Below are positions 7,927-16,662 of a stretch of 64,000 nucleotides of DNA, one piece after another. Each line of letters starts with the position of its first letter. Position 1 is the first letter of the stretch. The position numbers were made by a program, and so were the translations under genes. The stretch spans positions 1-64,000 of the forward strand of contig DASXMR010000057.1 of NCBI GenBank assembly GCA_036495525.1, in the 5' to 3' direction. The DNA is from DASXMR01 sp036495525. GTDB taxonomy: Bacteria; Actinomycetota; Actinomycetes; Streptosporangiales; Streptosporangiaceae. The notes below the pieces were generated by a model, which ran no database searches, was not told the DNA's origin, and saw nothing but the letters and a program-made list of their open reading frames with translations.

Positions 7927-9498
7927 TTATCGGCAGGCGGCCTGTGCCGCTGTCTTCGTGCCGGTCCCGGCCGGGCTGCCGGCGGCGCCACTGCCTGCCG
8001 TGCCGCCGGCTCCGCCGCGGCCGGCGGCCGCTGATCCGCCGTGCACGGTCACCTGACTGCCGTCATGGCCGAGCAGTATCCGCAGCCTGACCAGGCCTGG
8101 CTCCTGGTGCAGCACGGCTCCGGGCATGACCCGGCCGAGCAGCTCAGCCGCCGCCTGCTGGCCAGCCGGGTAGTCGATCTCGGTCGCCCTGATGTCATGG
8201 CCTGGCCAGTCAAGCCCGTCGCCGTGCACGGTGAAGCCAAGCCTGGCCAGCTCGGATCCGGTCTGCGCGGAAAGCCCGCTGATCGTCGTGCCGTTGTAGA
8301 CATCGACGGACACCTGGCTGCGGCTGACGGAAGGCTTGCGGTGCGCTGGCCTGGCCGGCACCTGGTCGTCCTTCAGGCTGGCGAACAGCCTGGCGGCGGC
8401 GCTGGCGTTCCACAGCACCGCGTCCTCGCCGGTCGGCGTCCGGTAGTTCACGTTGGCCAGCGGGACGGTGCTGAAGCTCACGTCGGCCGGGCGGATCCCG
8501 CGTAGCCGGCCGGCCAGCCTCGCCGGGTTCAGCCCCCGGTCAACCTGCACCGCCTGCAGCGCGGATGACAGGAAATGGCTCAGCTTCAGCGGATTGGTCA
8601 GCGTGCCCGAGCTGATCGCCTCTTTCAGCATCGACGACATCAGCTGCTGCTGATCGGAGATGCGGGCCAGGTCGGAAAGCGCGAAGGAATGGCGGTCCCT
8701 GGCGAACTCCAGCGCGGTGATGCCATCCACGTGGTGCGGGCCGGCTGACAGGCGCAGTCCGCTGTCCGGGTCGGCGACCGCGTACGGCAAGCAGATGCGG
8801 ACGCCGCCGAGCGCGTCGATCACCTTGACGAAGCCGAGGAAGTTCACCTCGACGAAGTCGTTGATGGTCAGTCCAGTCGCTTGCTGGACGGTCTGCACCA
8901 GCAGCGCCGGCCCGCCGAGCCCGAACGCTGCGTTGATCTTGTTCATCCCGTGGCCGGGGATGTCGACCCAGGAGTCCCGCGGCAGGCTGACGACCTGTAC
9001 CCGGCTGCTGTCCGCGGCGACGTGCACGATCATCAGCGTGTCGGAGTTCGTGCTGATGTCCCGCCCGACGTGCAGCTGCAGCTGCTGGCGGCGGGTCAGG
9101 CCAGAGCGCAGGTCCACGCCGGCGACCAGGATGTTCAGCGGGCCGCCGGCCGGGGTCCCGGTCGTGCCGGCGCTTACTCGCCGCAGGCTGTGCCCGACAT
9201 AGCTGGTGAGCGCCCAGGTGCTGCCCGCCACCATGAGCACCAGGGCCGACATGGCGGCGAATACCAGCAGCAGCGCGCGCTGCTGACGTGCCCTGCGGCC
9301 GGCCGCGATGCTGGCCATCAGCTGCCGCTGGGCGTCGGCCGGTGCTGGCCGGCGCCGGTTTGGGCGCAATCGTGACAGCCCGCCGTCCGCGCTGCTGCCC
9401 GCTGAGCCGCGGGCGCTTACGGAACCACGGGCTTGTTCCGGTGAGTCCCCGCCAGACCCGGCTAGCCGGGTCAGCGAAGGATCGCCGGTGTCGGTCAT
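7927..9498 (-). CDS. LCP (LytR-CpsA-Psr) family glycopolymer ligase with LytR_C domain
   Basis: This 523-residue type II membrane protein has a disordered cytoplasmic tail (1-72) and a transmembrane helix (75-97). The LCP domain runs from about 118 to 345 and contains NILVAGVD, DTLMIVHVAADSSRVQVVSLPRDSWV, NKINAAFGLGG and LEFARDRHS. It joins cell-wall glycopolymers such as teichoic-type polymers or arabinogalactan to peptidoglycan. A LytR_C domain follows (about 400-490, VDVYNGTTISGLSAQTGSELARLGF), then a Gly/Ala-rich tail. A G-run ribosome site precedes ATG 9498. The Arg residues in the DRHS and SLPRDSW blocks are the conserved polyprenyl-phosphate contacts of the family. Confidence 0.9.
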   Translation of the reverse strand: MTDTGDPSLTRLAGSGGDSPEQARGSVSARGSAGSSADGGLSRLRPNRRRPAPADAQRQLMASIAAGRRARQQRALLLVFAAMSALVLMVAGSTWALTSYVGHSLRRVSAGTTGTPAGGPLNILVAGVDLRSGLTRRQQLQLHVGRDISTNSDTLMIVHVAADSSRVQVVSLPRDSWVDIPGHGMNKINAAFGLGGPALLVQTVQQATGLTINDFVEVNFLGFVKVIDALGGVRICLPYAVADPDSGLRLSAGPHHVDGITALEFARDRHSFALSDLARISDQQQLMSSMLKEAISSGTLTNPLKLSHFLSSALQAVQVDRGLNPARLAGRLRGIRPADVSFSTVPLANVNYRTPTGEDAVLWNASAAARLFASLKDDQVPARPAHRKPSVSRSQVSVDVYNGTTISGLSAQTGSELARLGFTVHGDGLDWPGHDIRATEIDYPAGQQAAAELLGRVMPGAVLHQEPGLVRLRILLGHDGSQVTVHGGSAAAGRGGAGGTAGSGAAGSPAGTGTKTAAQAACR

Positions 9499-9646
9499 CA
9501 GCCCCCCAGAAGACGCCGCCGGTAAAAGGCTATCGTGTGTCGCGCCGCCATTTACGGCGTCTGCTGGCCACCGCGCGAGCGCGCCAGAGCGCCCGGCGCG
9601 ACCGTGCTAAAACGCCGGGGCGCGAAGACCCTGATGATCTTGCGGA

Positions 9647-9672
9647 GAAATGGGCTTCTGCACGCCCATTTC
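9647..9672 (-). terminator. Hairpin downstream of the long acyl-CoA dehydrogenase gene
   Basis: A perfect 9 bp stem (GAAATGGGC / GCCCATTTC) with an 8 nt loop lies 57 nt past the stop of the gene ending at 9729 and before the LCP gene. It is a plausible terminator without a U tract. Confidence 0.5.
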
Positions 9673-9728
9673 GCTACCGGCTTGAGCAGGCAGCCACGGC
9701 AGCCGAGGCAGGGTGCGCGGCGGGAGGC

Positions 9729-11960
9729 TCAGGCAGCGGGAGGGTCGGGGTCGCGGGGCAGGCCAAGCATCCGCTCGGCGATGACGTTGAGCTGGATGTC
9801 GGTGGTGCCGCCGCCGATCGTCAGCGCCCTTGTCTGCAGTACCTGCCTGGCCCACTGCCGGCCGTCTGGGTGGCCGTCGCCGGTCACCGGCTGGCCGCCG
9901 CTGGCGGCCAGCGCGCCTGACTCGCCGGCCAGCTGCCAGCACAGCTCGGCCACCTGCTGGGCGTGCTGCATGCCGAGTAGCTTCCGTACGCTGCCGGTGG
10001 CGCCCGGCTCGGTGCCGGACAGCTGCTTGAGCGTCACCCGGAGGCCGAGCATGTCGATCGCATGGCCCGCTGCGACCAGCTCACCGACGCCGGCCAGCTG
10101 GACGTCAGGGACGGCGCGCGCGACCTGCAGCAGCTCGCCGACCCCGGAGCCGAACGTCCAGCTGCGCGACAGCGACACCCGCTCGTTGGCCAGCGTCGTA
10201 CGGGCGATCTTCCAGCCGCCGTCGACGTCCCCGACCAGGCAGTCGTCCGGCACGAACACGCCGTCGAGGAAGACCTGGTTGAAGAACGAATCGCCGGTGA
10301 TCTCGCGCAGCGGCCGCACCTCGACGCCGGGCGCGTGCATGTCGAGCAGGAAGTAGCTGATCCCGTCGTGCCGCGGCTCGGCGGGATTGGTGCGGGCGAT
10401 GCAGATGGCCCAGTCGGCCTGGCGCGCCAGCGAGGTCCAGATCTTCTGCCCGGTGATCTTCCAGCCGCCTTCGGCGCGCTCCGCCCTGGTGCTGAGCCCG
10501 GCCAGGTCAGAGCCCGCTCCCGGCTCGCTGAACAGCTGGCACCAGGTGGTCTCGCCGCGCAGCGTTGCTGGCAGGAAGCGCTGCTGCTGCTCGGCGGTGC
10601 CGTACTGCACCAGCGCCGGAACGACCCAGGCGCCGATGATCAGGGCGGGTGCGCGCAGGCCGGCCGCGCGCATCTCCTCGTCAATGACCACCTGCTCCAG
10701 CGGGCCGGCCGCGCGGCCCCACGGCCTGGGCAGGTGCGGGGTGACCCAGCCGCCGGCGGCTAGCCGCGCTACTCGTTCGTTACCCTGCAGGCTGGCGATC
10801 TCGGCCAGGTCGGCGCGGATCTGGTCGCGCAGGCCGGGCCCGGTCTCGCCGACCTCAACCTTGACCGGCCTGCTGACCCCGGCCATCGCCAGCCGCGCGA
10901 CCTGCTCGTGCCAGTGCCTGGCAGGCCCGAGCAGCGCGCGCAGCGAGAGCGCCCGCCGGTAATACAGATGCGCGTCGTGCTCCCAGGTGTAGCCGATGCC
11001 GCCGAGCACCTGGATGCAGTCGCTGACGCAGGAGACCGCGGCGTCAACCGCGATCGCGCCGGCCACCGCAGCGGCCAGCTCACGCTCGGGGCCGCTCACC
11101 CCGCTTCCCTGCCGTGCCCGGGCGGCGTCCCAGACGGCGGCCGCTGCCTGCTCGGCGGCGGTCAGCATCCGCGCGCAGCGGTGCTTCACGGCCTGGAACT
11201 GGCCGATCGGCCGGCCGAACTGAAGCCGGATCTTGGCGTACTCGGCCGCGGTCTGCACCGCCCAGCTGGCGATGCCGCACGCCTCAGCACCGAACAGGAT
11301 CGCGGCCAGGCTGCTGACGGTGGCCCGGTCCAGGCCTGGCAGCAGCCGGTCGGCCGGGACGATCACGCTGTCCGCGCTGATCGTCGCCAGCTGCCGGGTC
11401 AGGTCGAGTCCGTCCACGCTGCTGACTTGCAGCGCTGCGGCGTCGACCACGGCCCAGGACTCGCCGTCCGCGACCGCGGCCGGCAGCACGATCAGCTCGG
11501 CCGTGCTGCCGCCGAGCACCAGGCCGGCCTGGCCGGACAGCACCAGCCCGCCGTCAGCGGCTGGCGCGGCTGACATCCCGGCTGCCAGGCAGACCGCGCC
11601 TGATCTGCCGCCGTCGGCCAGGCCGGCCAGCAGCTTCCCGCCGTGCCCGGCGGCTACCAGCGCGGCGCTGGCCAGCACGGTGGGCAGGAACGGGCCAGGG
11701 ACCATGGCCTGGCCTAGTTCTTCCAGCGCCACCGCGAGCTCCGGCAGGCCGTAGCCCTGGCCGCCGTCCTCCTCCGGCACGTGCAGGCTCAGCACGCCCT
11801 GCTCGGACAGGCTCGGCGCAAGTGACTCGAGATAGCGCGCCGTGCCAGCATCGGCGCTGCCGGCAGCCTCGCGAACCAGCTCAGGCGGGCAGTGCCGGTG
11901 CGCCCAGCTGCCGATCGCGTCCGCCAGTTCCAGATGCTCTTCGGTGATGCCGAGCGCCAT
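9729..11960 (-). CDS. Double-domain acyl-CoA dehydrogenase (FadE34-like fusion)
   Basis: At 743 residues this is twice the usual acyl-CoA dehydrogenase length and contains two such folds in tandem. The N-terminal unit (about 1-360) includes HVPEEDGGQGYGLPELAVAL and, near its end, SDCIQVLGGIGYTWEHDAHL. The C-terminal unit (about 375-740) includes TWCQLFSEPGAGSDLAGLST, GWKITGQKIWTS and GGTTDIQLNVIAERMLGLPR. Fused pairs of this kind, as in mycobacterial FadE34, mimic the alpha2beta2 enzymes acting on bulky steroid side-chain or branched acyl-CoAs. In those, one half binds FAD productively. GAGGTGG precedes ATG 11960. The gene is divergent from another dehydrogenase across a palindrome. Confidence 0.85.
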   Translation of the reverse strand: MALGITEEHLELADAIGSWAHRHCPPELVREAAGSADAGTARYLESLAPSLSEQGVLSLHVPEEDGGQGYGLPELAVALEELGQAMVPGPFLPTVLASAALVAAGHGGKLLAGLADGGRSGAVCLAAGMSAAPAADGGLVLSGQAGLVLGGSTAELIVLPAAVADGESWAVVDAAALQVSSVDGLDLTRQLATISADSVIVPADRLLPGLDRATVSSLAAILFGAEACGIASWAVQTAAEYAKIRLQFGRPIGQFQAVKHRCARMLTAAEQAAAAVWDAARARQGSGVSGPERELAAAVAGAIAVDAAVSCVSDCIQVLGGIGYTWEHDAHLYYRRALSLRALLGPARHWHEQVARLAMAGVSRPVKVEVGETGPGLRDQIRADLAEIASLQGNERVARLAAGGWVTPHLPRPWGRAAGPLEQVVIDEEMRAAGLRAPALIIGAWVVPALVQYGTAEQQQRFLPATLRGETTWCQLFSEPGAGSDLAGLSTRAERAEGGWKITGQKIWTSLARQADWAICIARTNPAEPRHDGISYFLLDMHAPGVEVRPLREITGDSFFNQVFLDGVFVPDDCLVGDVDGGWKIARTTLANERVSLSRSWTFGSGVGELLQVARAVPDVQLAGVGELVAAGHAIDMLGLRVTLKQLSGTEPGATGSVRKLLGMQHAQQVAELCWQLAGESGALAASGGQPVTGDGHPDGRQWARQVLQTRALTIGGGTTDIQLNVIAERMLGLPRDPDPPAA

Positions 11961-12129
11961 CGTCCACCTCGTCAGGGGTCCGCCGTGCTGCTGCCGCCAA
12001 CTCTAGAACGAGATTCGGTATCTGCACAGGTCATGTCATAACCCCGCGCACGGCGGCTGCGGCAGGACGCCGATGTAGCGGGCCGGGGACATTCGCCTGA
12101 CCAGGGCTGCCACGGCGGCCGCTGGACTG

Positions 12130-12155
12130 TACTATCGAGTAAGTTACTGGCTAGT
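12130..12155. promoter_or_regulatory. Palindromic operator between divergent acyl-CoA dehydrogenase genes
   Basis: AGTAAGTTACT (12138-12148) is a perfect dyad around a central G. It is flanked at equal 3 nt distance by ACTA and TAGT, giving a 25 bp interrupted palindrome from 12131 to 12155. A -10-like TACTAT (12130-12135) for the rightward gene overlaps it. TetR-family regulators of fatty-acid or steroid catabolism bind sites of this form, but no such regulator gene is in the window. Confidence 0.6.
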
Positions 12156-12201
12156 AGTTTTAGCGCGCGCCGTGCAGTAATCCTGGCGCAGGGAGGCCGT
12201 C

Positions 12202-14028
12202 GTGGGGCACTTCAAGAGCAACCTGCGTGACATCGAGTTCAACCTCTTCGAGCTGCTCGGCCGCCAGCAGCTGCTCGGCGCGGCCCCCTTCGCCGACGTC
12301 GACCAGGAGACCGCGCGCGGCATCCTGGCCGAGGTCGAGCGGCTTGCCAGCGGCCCGGTGGCCGAGTCGTTCGCCGAGGCGGACCGGCACCCGCCGGTGT
12401 TCGACCCGGCGACGCACTCGGTGCAGATGCCGGCCGCGTTCAGGAAGTCCTTCCAGGCGTTCATGGACGCCGAGTGGTACCGGCTCGAGCTGCCAGCCGA
12501 GCTCGGCGGCACCGAGGTGCCGCGGACCCTCGGCTGGGCGGTCGCCGAGCTGATCCTCGGCGCGAACCCGGCCGTCTGGATGTACGCGGGGGTCGGGTCG
12601 TTCTCCAGGGCGCTGTGGCTGATGGGCACCGAGCAGCAGCAGCGGATCGCGCAGCACGCGGTCGACGGGCGCTGGGGCTACACGATGGTGCTCACCGAGC
12701 CGGACGCCGGCTCGGACGTCGGCGCTGGCCGGACGAAGGCGATCAGGCAGGACGACGGCACCTGGCACCTCGAGGGCGTCAAGCGCTTCATCACCAGCGC
12801 TGAGCACGACATGGCGGAGAACATCCTGCACATCGTGCTGGCCAGGCCAGAGGGCGCGGGCGGCGGCACCAAGGGGCTGTCCATGTTCCTGGTGCCGAAG
12901 TACCACGTGCGCGACGACGGGTCCCTGGGCGAGCGCAACGGCGTCTACGTGACCAATGTCGAGCACAAGATGGGCCTGAAGGCGTCCACCACCTGCGAGC
13001 TGACCTTCGGTGCCACCGAGCCGGCCGTCGGCACCCTGATCGGTGACGTGCACGACGGCATCAGGCAGATGTTCCTGATCATCGAGTTCGCCCGGATGAT
13101 GGTCGGCACCAAGGCCATCGCCACGCTGTCCACCGGCTACCTGAACGCGCTTGACTACGCGCGAAGCCGGGTGCAGGGCGCCGATCTCACCGAGCTCACG
13201 AACAAGGCAGCGCCGCGGGTCACGATCCTGCACCACCCGGACGTGCGGCGCAGCCTCATGCTGCAGAAAGCCTACGCCGAGGGCATGCGGGCGCTCGTGC
13301 TCTACACGGCGTCCTTCCAGGACGCGGCGCAGGTGGCCGGGGCCACCGGGGAGAGTGACCAGCTCAGCGCTGCGGTCAACGACCTGCTGCTGCCGGTGGT
13401 GAAGGGCGTCGGCTCCGAGCGCGCCTACGAGCTGCTCGCCCAGTCGCTGCAGACCCTCGGCGGCTCCGGTTACCTGCAGGACTACCCGATCGAGCAGTAC
13501 CTGCGGGACGCCAAGATCGACAGCCTGTACGAGGGCACCACCGCGATCCAGGGCATGGACCTGTACTTCCGGAAGATCGTGCGGAACGAGGGCAGGGCGC
13601 TGGCCTACCTGCTCGGCGAGGTCAGGCGGTTCGCGGCGGCCGAGGGCGGCAACGGCCGGCTCAAGGCCGAGCGGTCCGCGCTGGCCAGGGCGGCCGATGA
13701 CGTCGAGGCCACGGTGACCGCCATGCACGGCTTCCTCGGCGCCAGCCTGGCGCAGCCCGAGCAGGTCTACCGGGTCGGCCTGAACACCACCCGGCTGCTG
13801 CTCGCCATCGGCGACCTGGTCATCGGGTGGCTGCTGGCCCGCCAGGCCGAGATCGCCCAGGCCCGGCTTGACGACGGCGCCGACGCCGCTGACCGGCCGT
13901 TCTATCAGGGCAAGATCGCCGCGGCACGGTTCTTCGCCGCGACCGTGCTGCCGCGGCTGGCCGCCGAGCGCGAGGTCGCCGAGGCGACTACCGGTGAGCT
14001 GATGGACCTGCCGGAAGAGGCGTTCTGA
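12202..14028 (+). CDS. Acyl-CoA dehydrogenase, FadE5-like long form
   Basis: This 608-residue protein starts at GTG 12202 with GGGAGG 5 nt upstream. N-terminal DIEFNLFELL and SFQAFMDAEWYRLELPAELG, the FAD/substrate block YTMVLTEPDAGSDVGAGRTK, and a C-terminal extension beyond the normal 390 residues match the FadE5 type of broad-range dehydrogenase (about 610 residues). Catalytic Glu444 lies in SLYEGTTAIQ. It introduces the alpha-beta double bond into acyl-CoAs with FAD as acceptor. It is divergent from the double-domain enzyme, and the palindrome at 12131-12155 probably co-regulates both. Roughly residues 470-600 form the extra C-terminal helical domain. Confidence 0.9.
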   Translation: MGHFKSNLRDIEFNLFELLGRQQLLGAAPFADVDQETARGILAEVERLASGPVAESFAEADRHPPVFDPATHSVQMPAAFRKSFQAFMDAEWYRLELPAELGGTEVPRTLGWAVAELILGANPAVWMYAGVGSFSRALWLMGTEQQQRIAQHAVDGRWGYTMVLTEPDAGSDVGAGRTKAIRQDDGTWHLEGVKRFITSAEHDMAENILHIVLARPEGAGGGTKGLSMFLVPKYHVRDDGSLGERNGVYVTNVEHKMGLKASTTCELTFGATEPAVGTLIGDVHDGIRQMFLIIEFARMMVGTKAIATLSTGYLNALDYARSRVQGADLTELTNKAAPRVTILHHPDVRRSLMLQKAYAEGMRALVLYTASFQDAAQVAGATGESDQLSAAVNDLLLPVVKGVGSERAYELLAQSLQTLGGSGYLQDYPIEQYLRDAKIDSLYEGTTAIQGMDLYFRKIVRNEGRALAYLLGEVRRFAAAEGGNGRLKAERSALARAADDVEATVTAMHGFLGASLAQPEQVYRVGLNTTRLLLAIGDLVIGWLLARQAEIAQARLDDGADAADRPFYQGKIAAARFFAATVLPRLAAEREVAEATTGELMDLPEEAF

Positions 14029-14114
14029 CCCGGCCAGGGCGGCTGCGGGTCGCTGACCTGGCGGTGCGGAGCGCTCAGCCGGGGATGCGCCGTTTCCGCC
14101 GGTGCCCGGCTGGA

Positions 14115-14522
14115 TCAGCCTGGCTGTGACATCGACGCCTCGGGCAGTACCGGCTGGAACAGCTCGACCGGGTTGCCTGAGGGGTCCTCGATCAGCGCCT
14201 GCTTGCCGCCTACCCCGGTGATGATGTCACTGCGGAAGGTGACCCCGGCTCGGCGCAGCGCCGCCGCTGCCTGCTCGATGTCATCGACTTCGACCGAGAA
14301 CCTGTTCCAGCCGCCCGGCTCGGGTAGCCGGCCGTCCGGCATGGGCTGGCCGCCACCCGGCCCCCCGCCAGGTGCGCTGAGCACCAGGCGCAGGTCGCCG
14401 CGCTGCAGCATGGCGAAAGCCGGCGCCGGGTGCATCACCTCTGTGAAGCCCAGGTGCGTGCAGTAGAAACTGATCGCCTCATCGACGTCGGTGACGATGT
14501 AGCGGACGCTCACTGTTGCCAC
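14115..14522 (-). CDS. VOC-superfamily (glyoxalase/bleomycin-resistance fold) protein
   Basis: I choose GTG 14522, with GGAGGTGAGG just upstream. The ORF upstream of this is low-complexity and has no start signal. The 135-residue product has the two beta-alpha-beta-beta-beta repeats of the VOC fold: VRYIVTDVDEAISFYCTHLG first, and FSVEVDDIEQAAAALRRAGV then IEDPSGNPVELFQP in the second. The conserved Glu of EDPSGNPVELF is a typical metal ligand, while the first-half ligand is not obvious. Function could be isomerase, dioxygenase or drug binding; sequence alone does not decide. It converges on the FadE5-like gene. Confidence 0.8.
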   Translation of the reverse strand: MATVSVRYIVTDVDEAISFYCTHLGFTEVMHPAPAFAMLQRGDLRLVLSAPGGGPGGGQPMPDGRLPEPGGWNRFSVEVDDIEQAAAALRRAGVTFRSDIITGVGGKQALIEDPSGNPVELFQPVLPEASMSQPG

Positions 14523-14639
14523 GACTGCCTCACCTCCGCCTCCATCCTGCTGCATCGGCCGGGCTGGCGCTGGCTGCCCGCCTGGCTGTCGCTGCCGCGC
14601 CCGGCTGGCCCGGTGACCCAAGCCAGTGACGGTCCCGGC

Positions 14640-15857
14640 TCAGTGCGGCAGTGCGGCGCCTGCCACGGCGAAGATCACGCCTGCGACGCCGCAGGCCAGC
14701 AGCGTCAGCACGACGCCACGGCGCAGCACGAGCAAAACTACGGCCGCCGCGGCGAGCAGGGCGAACTGCCACGGCTCGGAGAGCGCCCTGGCCAGCGGGA
14801 TCGCCGAGCCGAGGATCGCGCCGATCGCGGCTGGCCCGGCGCCGCCGAGGAACGCCCCGGCTTTCTCGTTATCCCGGAGCCTGCTGAAGTGCGGGGCACC
14901 TAGCAGCACGAACGCGAACGAAGGCGAGAAGGCCACGACCGCGGCCAGCAGCCCGCCGGCGACGCCTGCCGCGGCGTAGCCGACCACTGACACCGTCTGC
15001 ACGACCGGCCCCGGCGTGACCTGGCCGAGCGCAACGGCGTTCAGGAACTGGCCGCCGGTCATCCAGTGATACCGGCCGACCGCGTCGGCCTGCATCAGCG
15101 GGATGATCACGAAGCCGCCGCCGTAGGACAGCGCTCCCACCTTCAGCGCGACCCAGGCCAGCGACAGCGAGACACCGCCGCCAATCGCGCCCACCGCGAG
15201 CAGCGGCAGCGCCGCGACGCCGGCAGCTGTGCCGCCGCGCGCGTACCTGATGGCCAGCTCGGTCATGCCGCAGCCGAGCAGCACGAGCACCAGCCACGGG
15301 CCGATGGTGGCCGCAGCCGCGGCGCCGGCGAGAAGGTAGGCAGCCCAGCGGAAACGGCTGGCCTGCCCGGCGCGGCGCCAGCTGGCCGGCATCAGGCTGG
15401 CCCCGGCCTGCACGGCCACCGCGGCGACAGCCGCCCCGGCCCCGGCCCCGGCGCCCTTCACCCACGCGGGCGGCGAGCCGGCCAGGAAGAGCGCGGACAG
15501 CGCGAGAATGAGCACCAGGCCGGGAAGTATGAACGCGGCGCCGCCGGCCAGCGCCCCCGGCCGGCCGCGCACCCGCCAGGCGCAGAAGATCGCGAGCTGG
15601 GTCGAAGCCGGGCCGGGCAGCAGGTTGCAGGCGGCGATCGCGTCCTCGAACTCGGCCGGGTCAAGCCAGCCCCGGCGCTCCACGCAGGTCTGGCGCAGCA
15701 GCCTGATGTGCGCCGGCGGCCCGCCGAAACCGATGCAGCCGATCCGGCCCCACTCGCGCAGCACCGTGAGCATGCCTGGCTGACCTGTTGGCTCGGCCGG
15801 GTCCTGGTGCACGGCTCTGATTCTGCCGTGACGCCCCGCCCGCCGGGTGCCGGCCAT
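14640..15857 (-). CDS. Chromate/anion transporter, CHR family (ChrA-like)
   Basis: From ATG 15857 the product is 405 residues, the usual length for long-chain CHR transporters with two homologous halves. The first half carries the signature FGGPPAHIRLLRQTCVERRGWL and then AACNLLPGPASTQLAIFCAW. The second carries GALSYGGGFVIIPLMQADAV and LGQVTPGPVVQTVSVVGYAA. About ten hydrophobic segments follow this pattern. Family members export chromate; many actinobacterial copies are uncharacterised. The ATG is 7 nt past the stop of the DinB/TPR gene, so it is probably cotranscribed. Internal ATG 15773 is an alternative start. No chromate-resistance regulator is adjacent. Confidence 0.8.
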   Translation of the reverse strand: MAGTRRAGRHGRIRAVHQDPAEPTGQPGMLTVLREWGRIGCIGFGGPPAHIRLLRQTCVERRGWLDPAEFEDAIAACNLLPGPASTQLAIFCAWRVRGRPGALAGGAAFILPGLVLILALSALFLAGSPPAWVKGAGAGAGAAVAAVAVQAGASLMPASWRRAGQASRFRWAAYLLAGAAAAATIGPWLVLVLLGCGMTELAIRYARGGTAAGVAALPLLAVGAIGGGVSLSLAWVALKVGALSYGGGFVIIPLMQADAVGRYHWMTGGQFLNAVALGQVTPGPVVQTVSVVGYAAAGVAGGLLAAVVAFSPSFAFVLLGAPHFSRLRDNEKAGAFLGGAGPAAIGAILGSAIPLARALSEPWQFALLAAAAVVLLVLRRGVVLTLLACGVAGVIFAVAGAALPH

Positions 15858-15864
15858 GTCTGGC

Positions 15865-16662
15865 TCAGCCGGCCAGCCCGGCGGCGCGCAGCACGGTGAG
15901 ATCGGGGTCGCTGGCCGACTTGGCACGCAGGTCGGCATTGAGCGCGATGGCCCGCCGCAGCGCGTCAGCGGCCGCACCGGTCAGGCCTGCCACGGCCCGG
16001 GCGCAGGCGAGGCTGTAGCACGCCATCCCGAGTGCGGCGGGCGGGGCGGCTGCGTACTCCGCGGTGCGCACGGCTTGCTCCTGCAGCGCGATGGCCCGGC
16101 TGGCCTCGCCATGCTGCAGGTAATAGTCGGCGATGTGCCCGGTGGGATGCCAGAAGCCGCGCACGATGATCTGCAGGCCGAGCTGACGGCCGTGCAGCCA
16201 GCGATGCCGCGCCGGGTCGAGCAGGTCAGCGTCGCAGGTGCCGGTCACCCGGTCGAGCAGCGCCCGGCTGACCGCGCGGCTCTGGCTGGCTACCTGGTCG
16301 GCGGGCTGCGCGCGGTAGCGCTGGTAGACCGCGGCTGACTGGTGATCGACCTCGGCGAATTCCGGCGGCTGGCCGCCGTCGCTGATCGCGGCCAGCCGCT
16401 GCACCTGCTGCTGCTTGAATTCCGTGTTGTGCGCGACGACGGGGACCGCGGCCCAGCACTGCGGCGATCCGGCCGCATCACCGTCCGGCTGGCTGCCCTG
16501 GCCGGCGCCAGCGAGCAGCAGCTCCTCCTCGGTCGCGGCGAAGCTCAGCAGGGAGATGATGGCCAGCCGGAGCTGGCTAGCCGCGGCGCCGGTCTGGCCG
16601 GCCTCACGGCCCGCGGCCGGGCTGGCGGTTCCCCCGGGCGGCTGGCTGCCTGGCGCGGTCAT
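15865..16662 (-). CDS. DinB-like protein with TPR-like C-terminus
   Basis: This is a 265-residue protein. After a Pro/Gly-rich tail, residues 35-150 look like a DinB/maleylpyruvate-isomerase four-helix bundle, including WAAVPVVAHNTEFKQQQVQR with a candidate metal His and GFWHPTGHIADYYLQHGE with further His. The C-terminal part (RAIALQEQAVRTAEYAA, ALRRAIALNADLRAKSASDP) is a tetratricopeptide-type repeat ending in the common SDPDLTVLR motif. ATGA overlap couples it to the methyltransferase upstream, and the chromate-type transporter follows. Thiol-dependent transferase activity is possible but unproven. Confidence 0.55.
   Translation of the reverse strand: MTAPGSQPPGGTASPAAGREAGQTGAAASQLRLAIISLLSFAATEEELLLAGAGQGSQPDGDAAGSPQCWAAVPVVAHNTEFKQQQVQRLAAISDGGQPPEFAEVDHQSAAVYQRYRAQPADQVASQSRAVSRALLDRVTGTCDADLLDPARHRWLHGRQLGLQIIVRGFWHPTGHIADYYLQHGEASRAIALQEQAVRTAEYAAAPPAALGMACYSLACARAVAGLTGAAADALRRAIALNADLRAKSASDPDLTVLRAAGLAG

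Noticed and set aside
12160..13728. Leftward frame of 522 codons opposite the FadE5-like gene
   Set aside because: The FadE5-like frame holds every catalytic landmark; the antisense frame is His/Arg/Gly noise.
14640..15857. Chromate resistance operon
   Set aside because: Only the CHR transporter is present, with no ChrB-type regulator or reductase. The family is broad, so substrate is left open.
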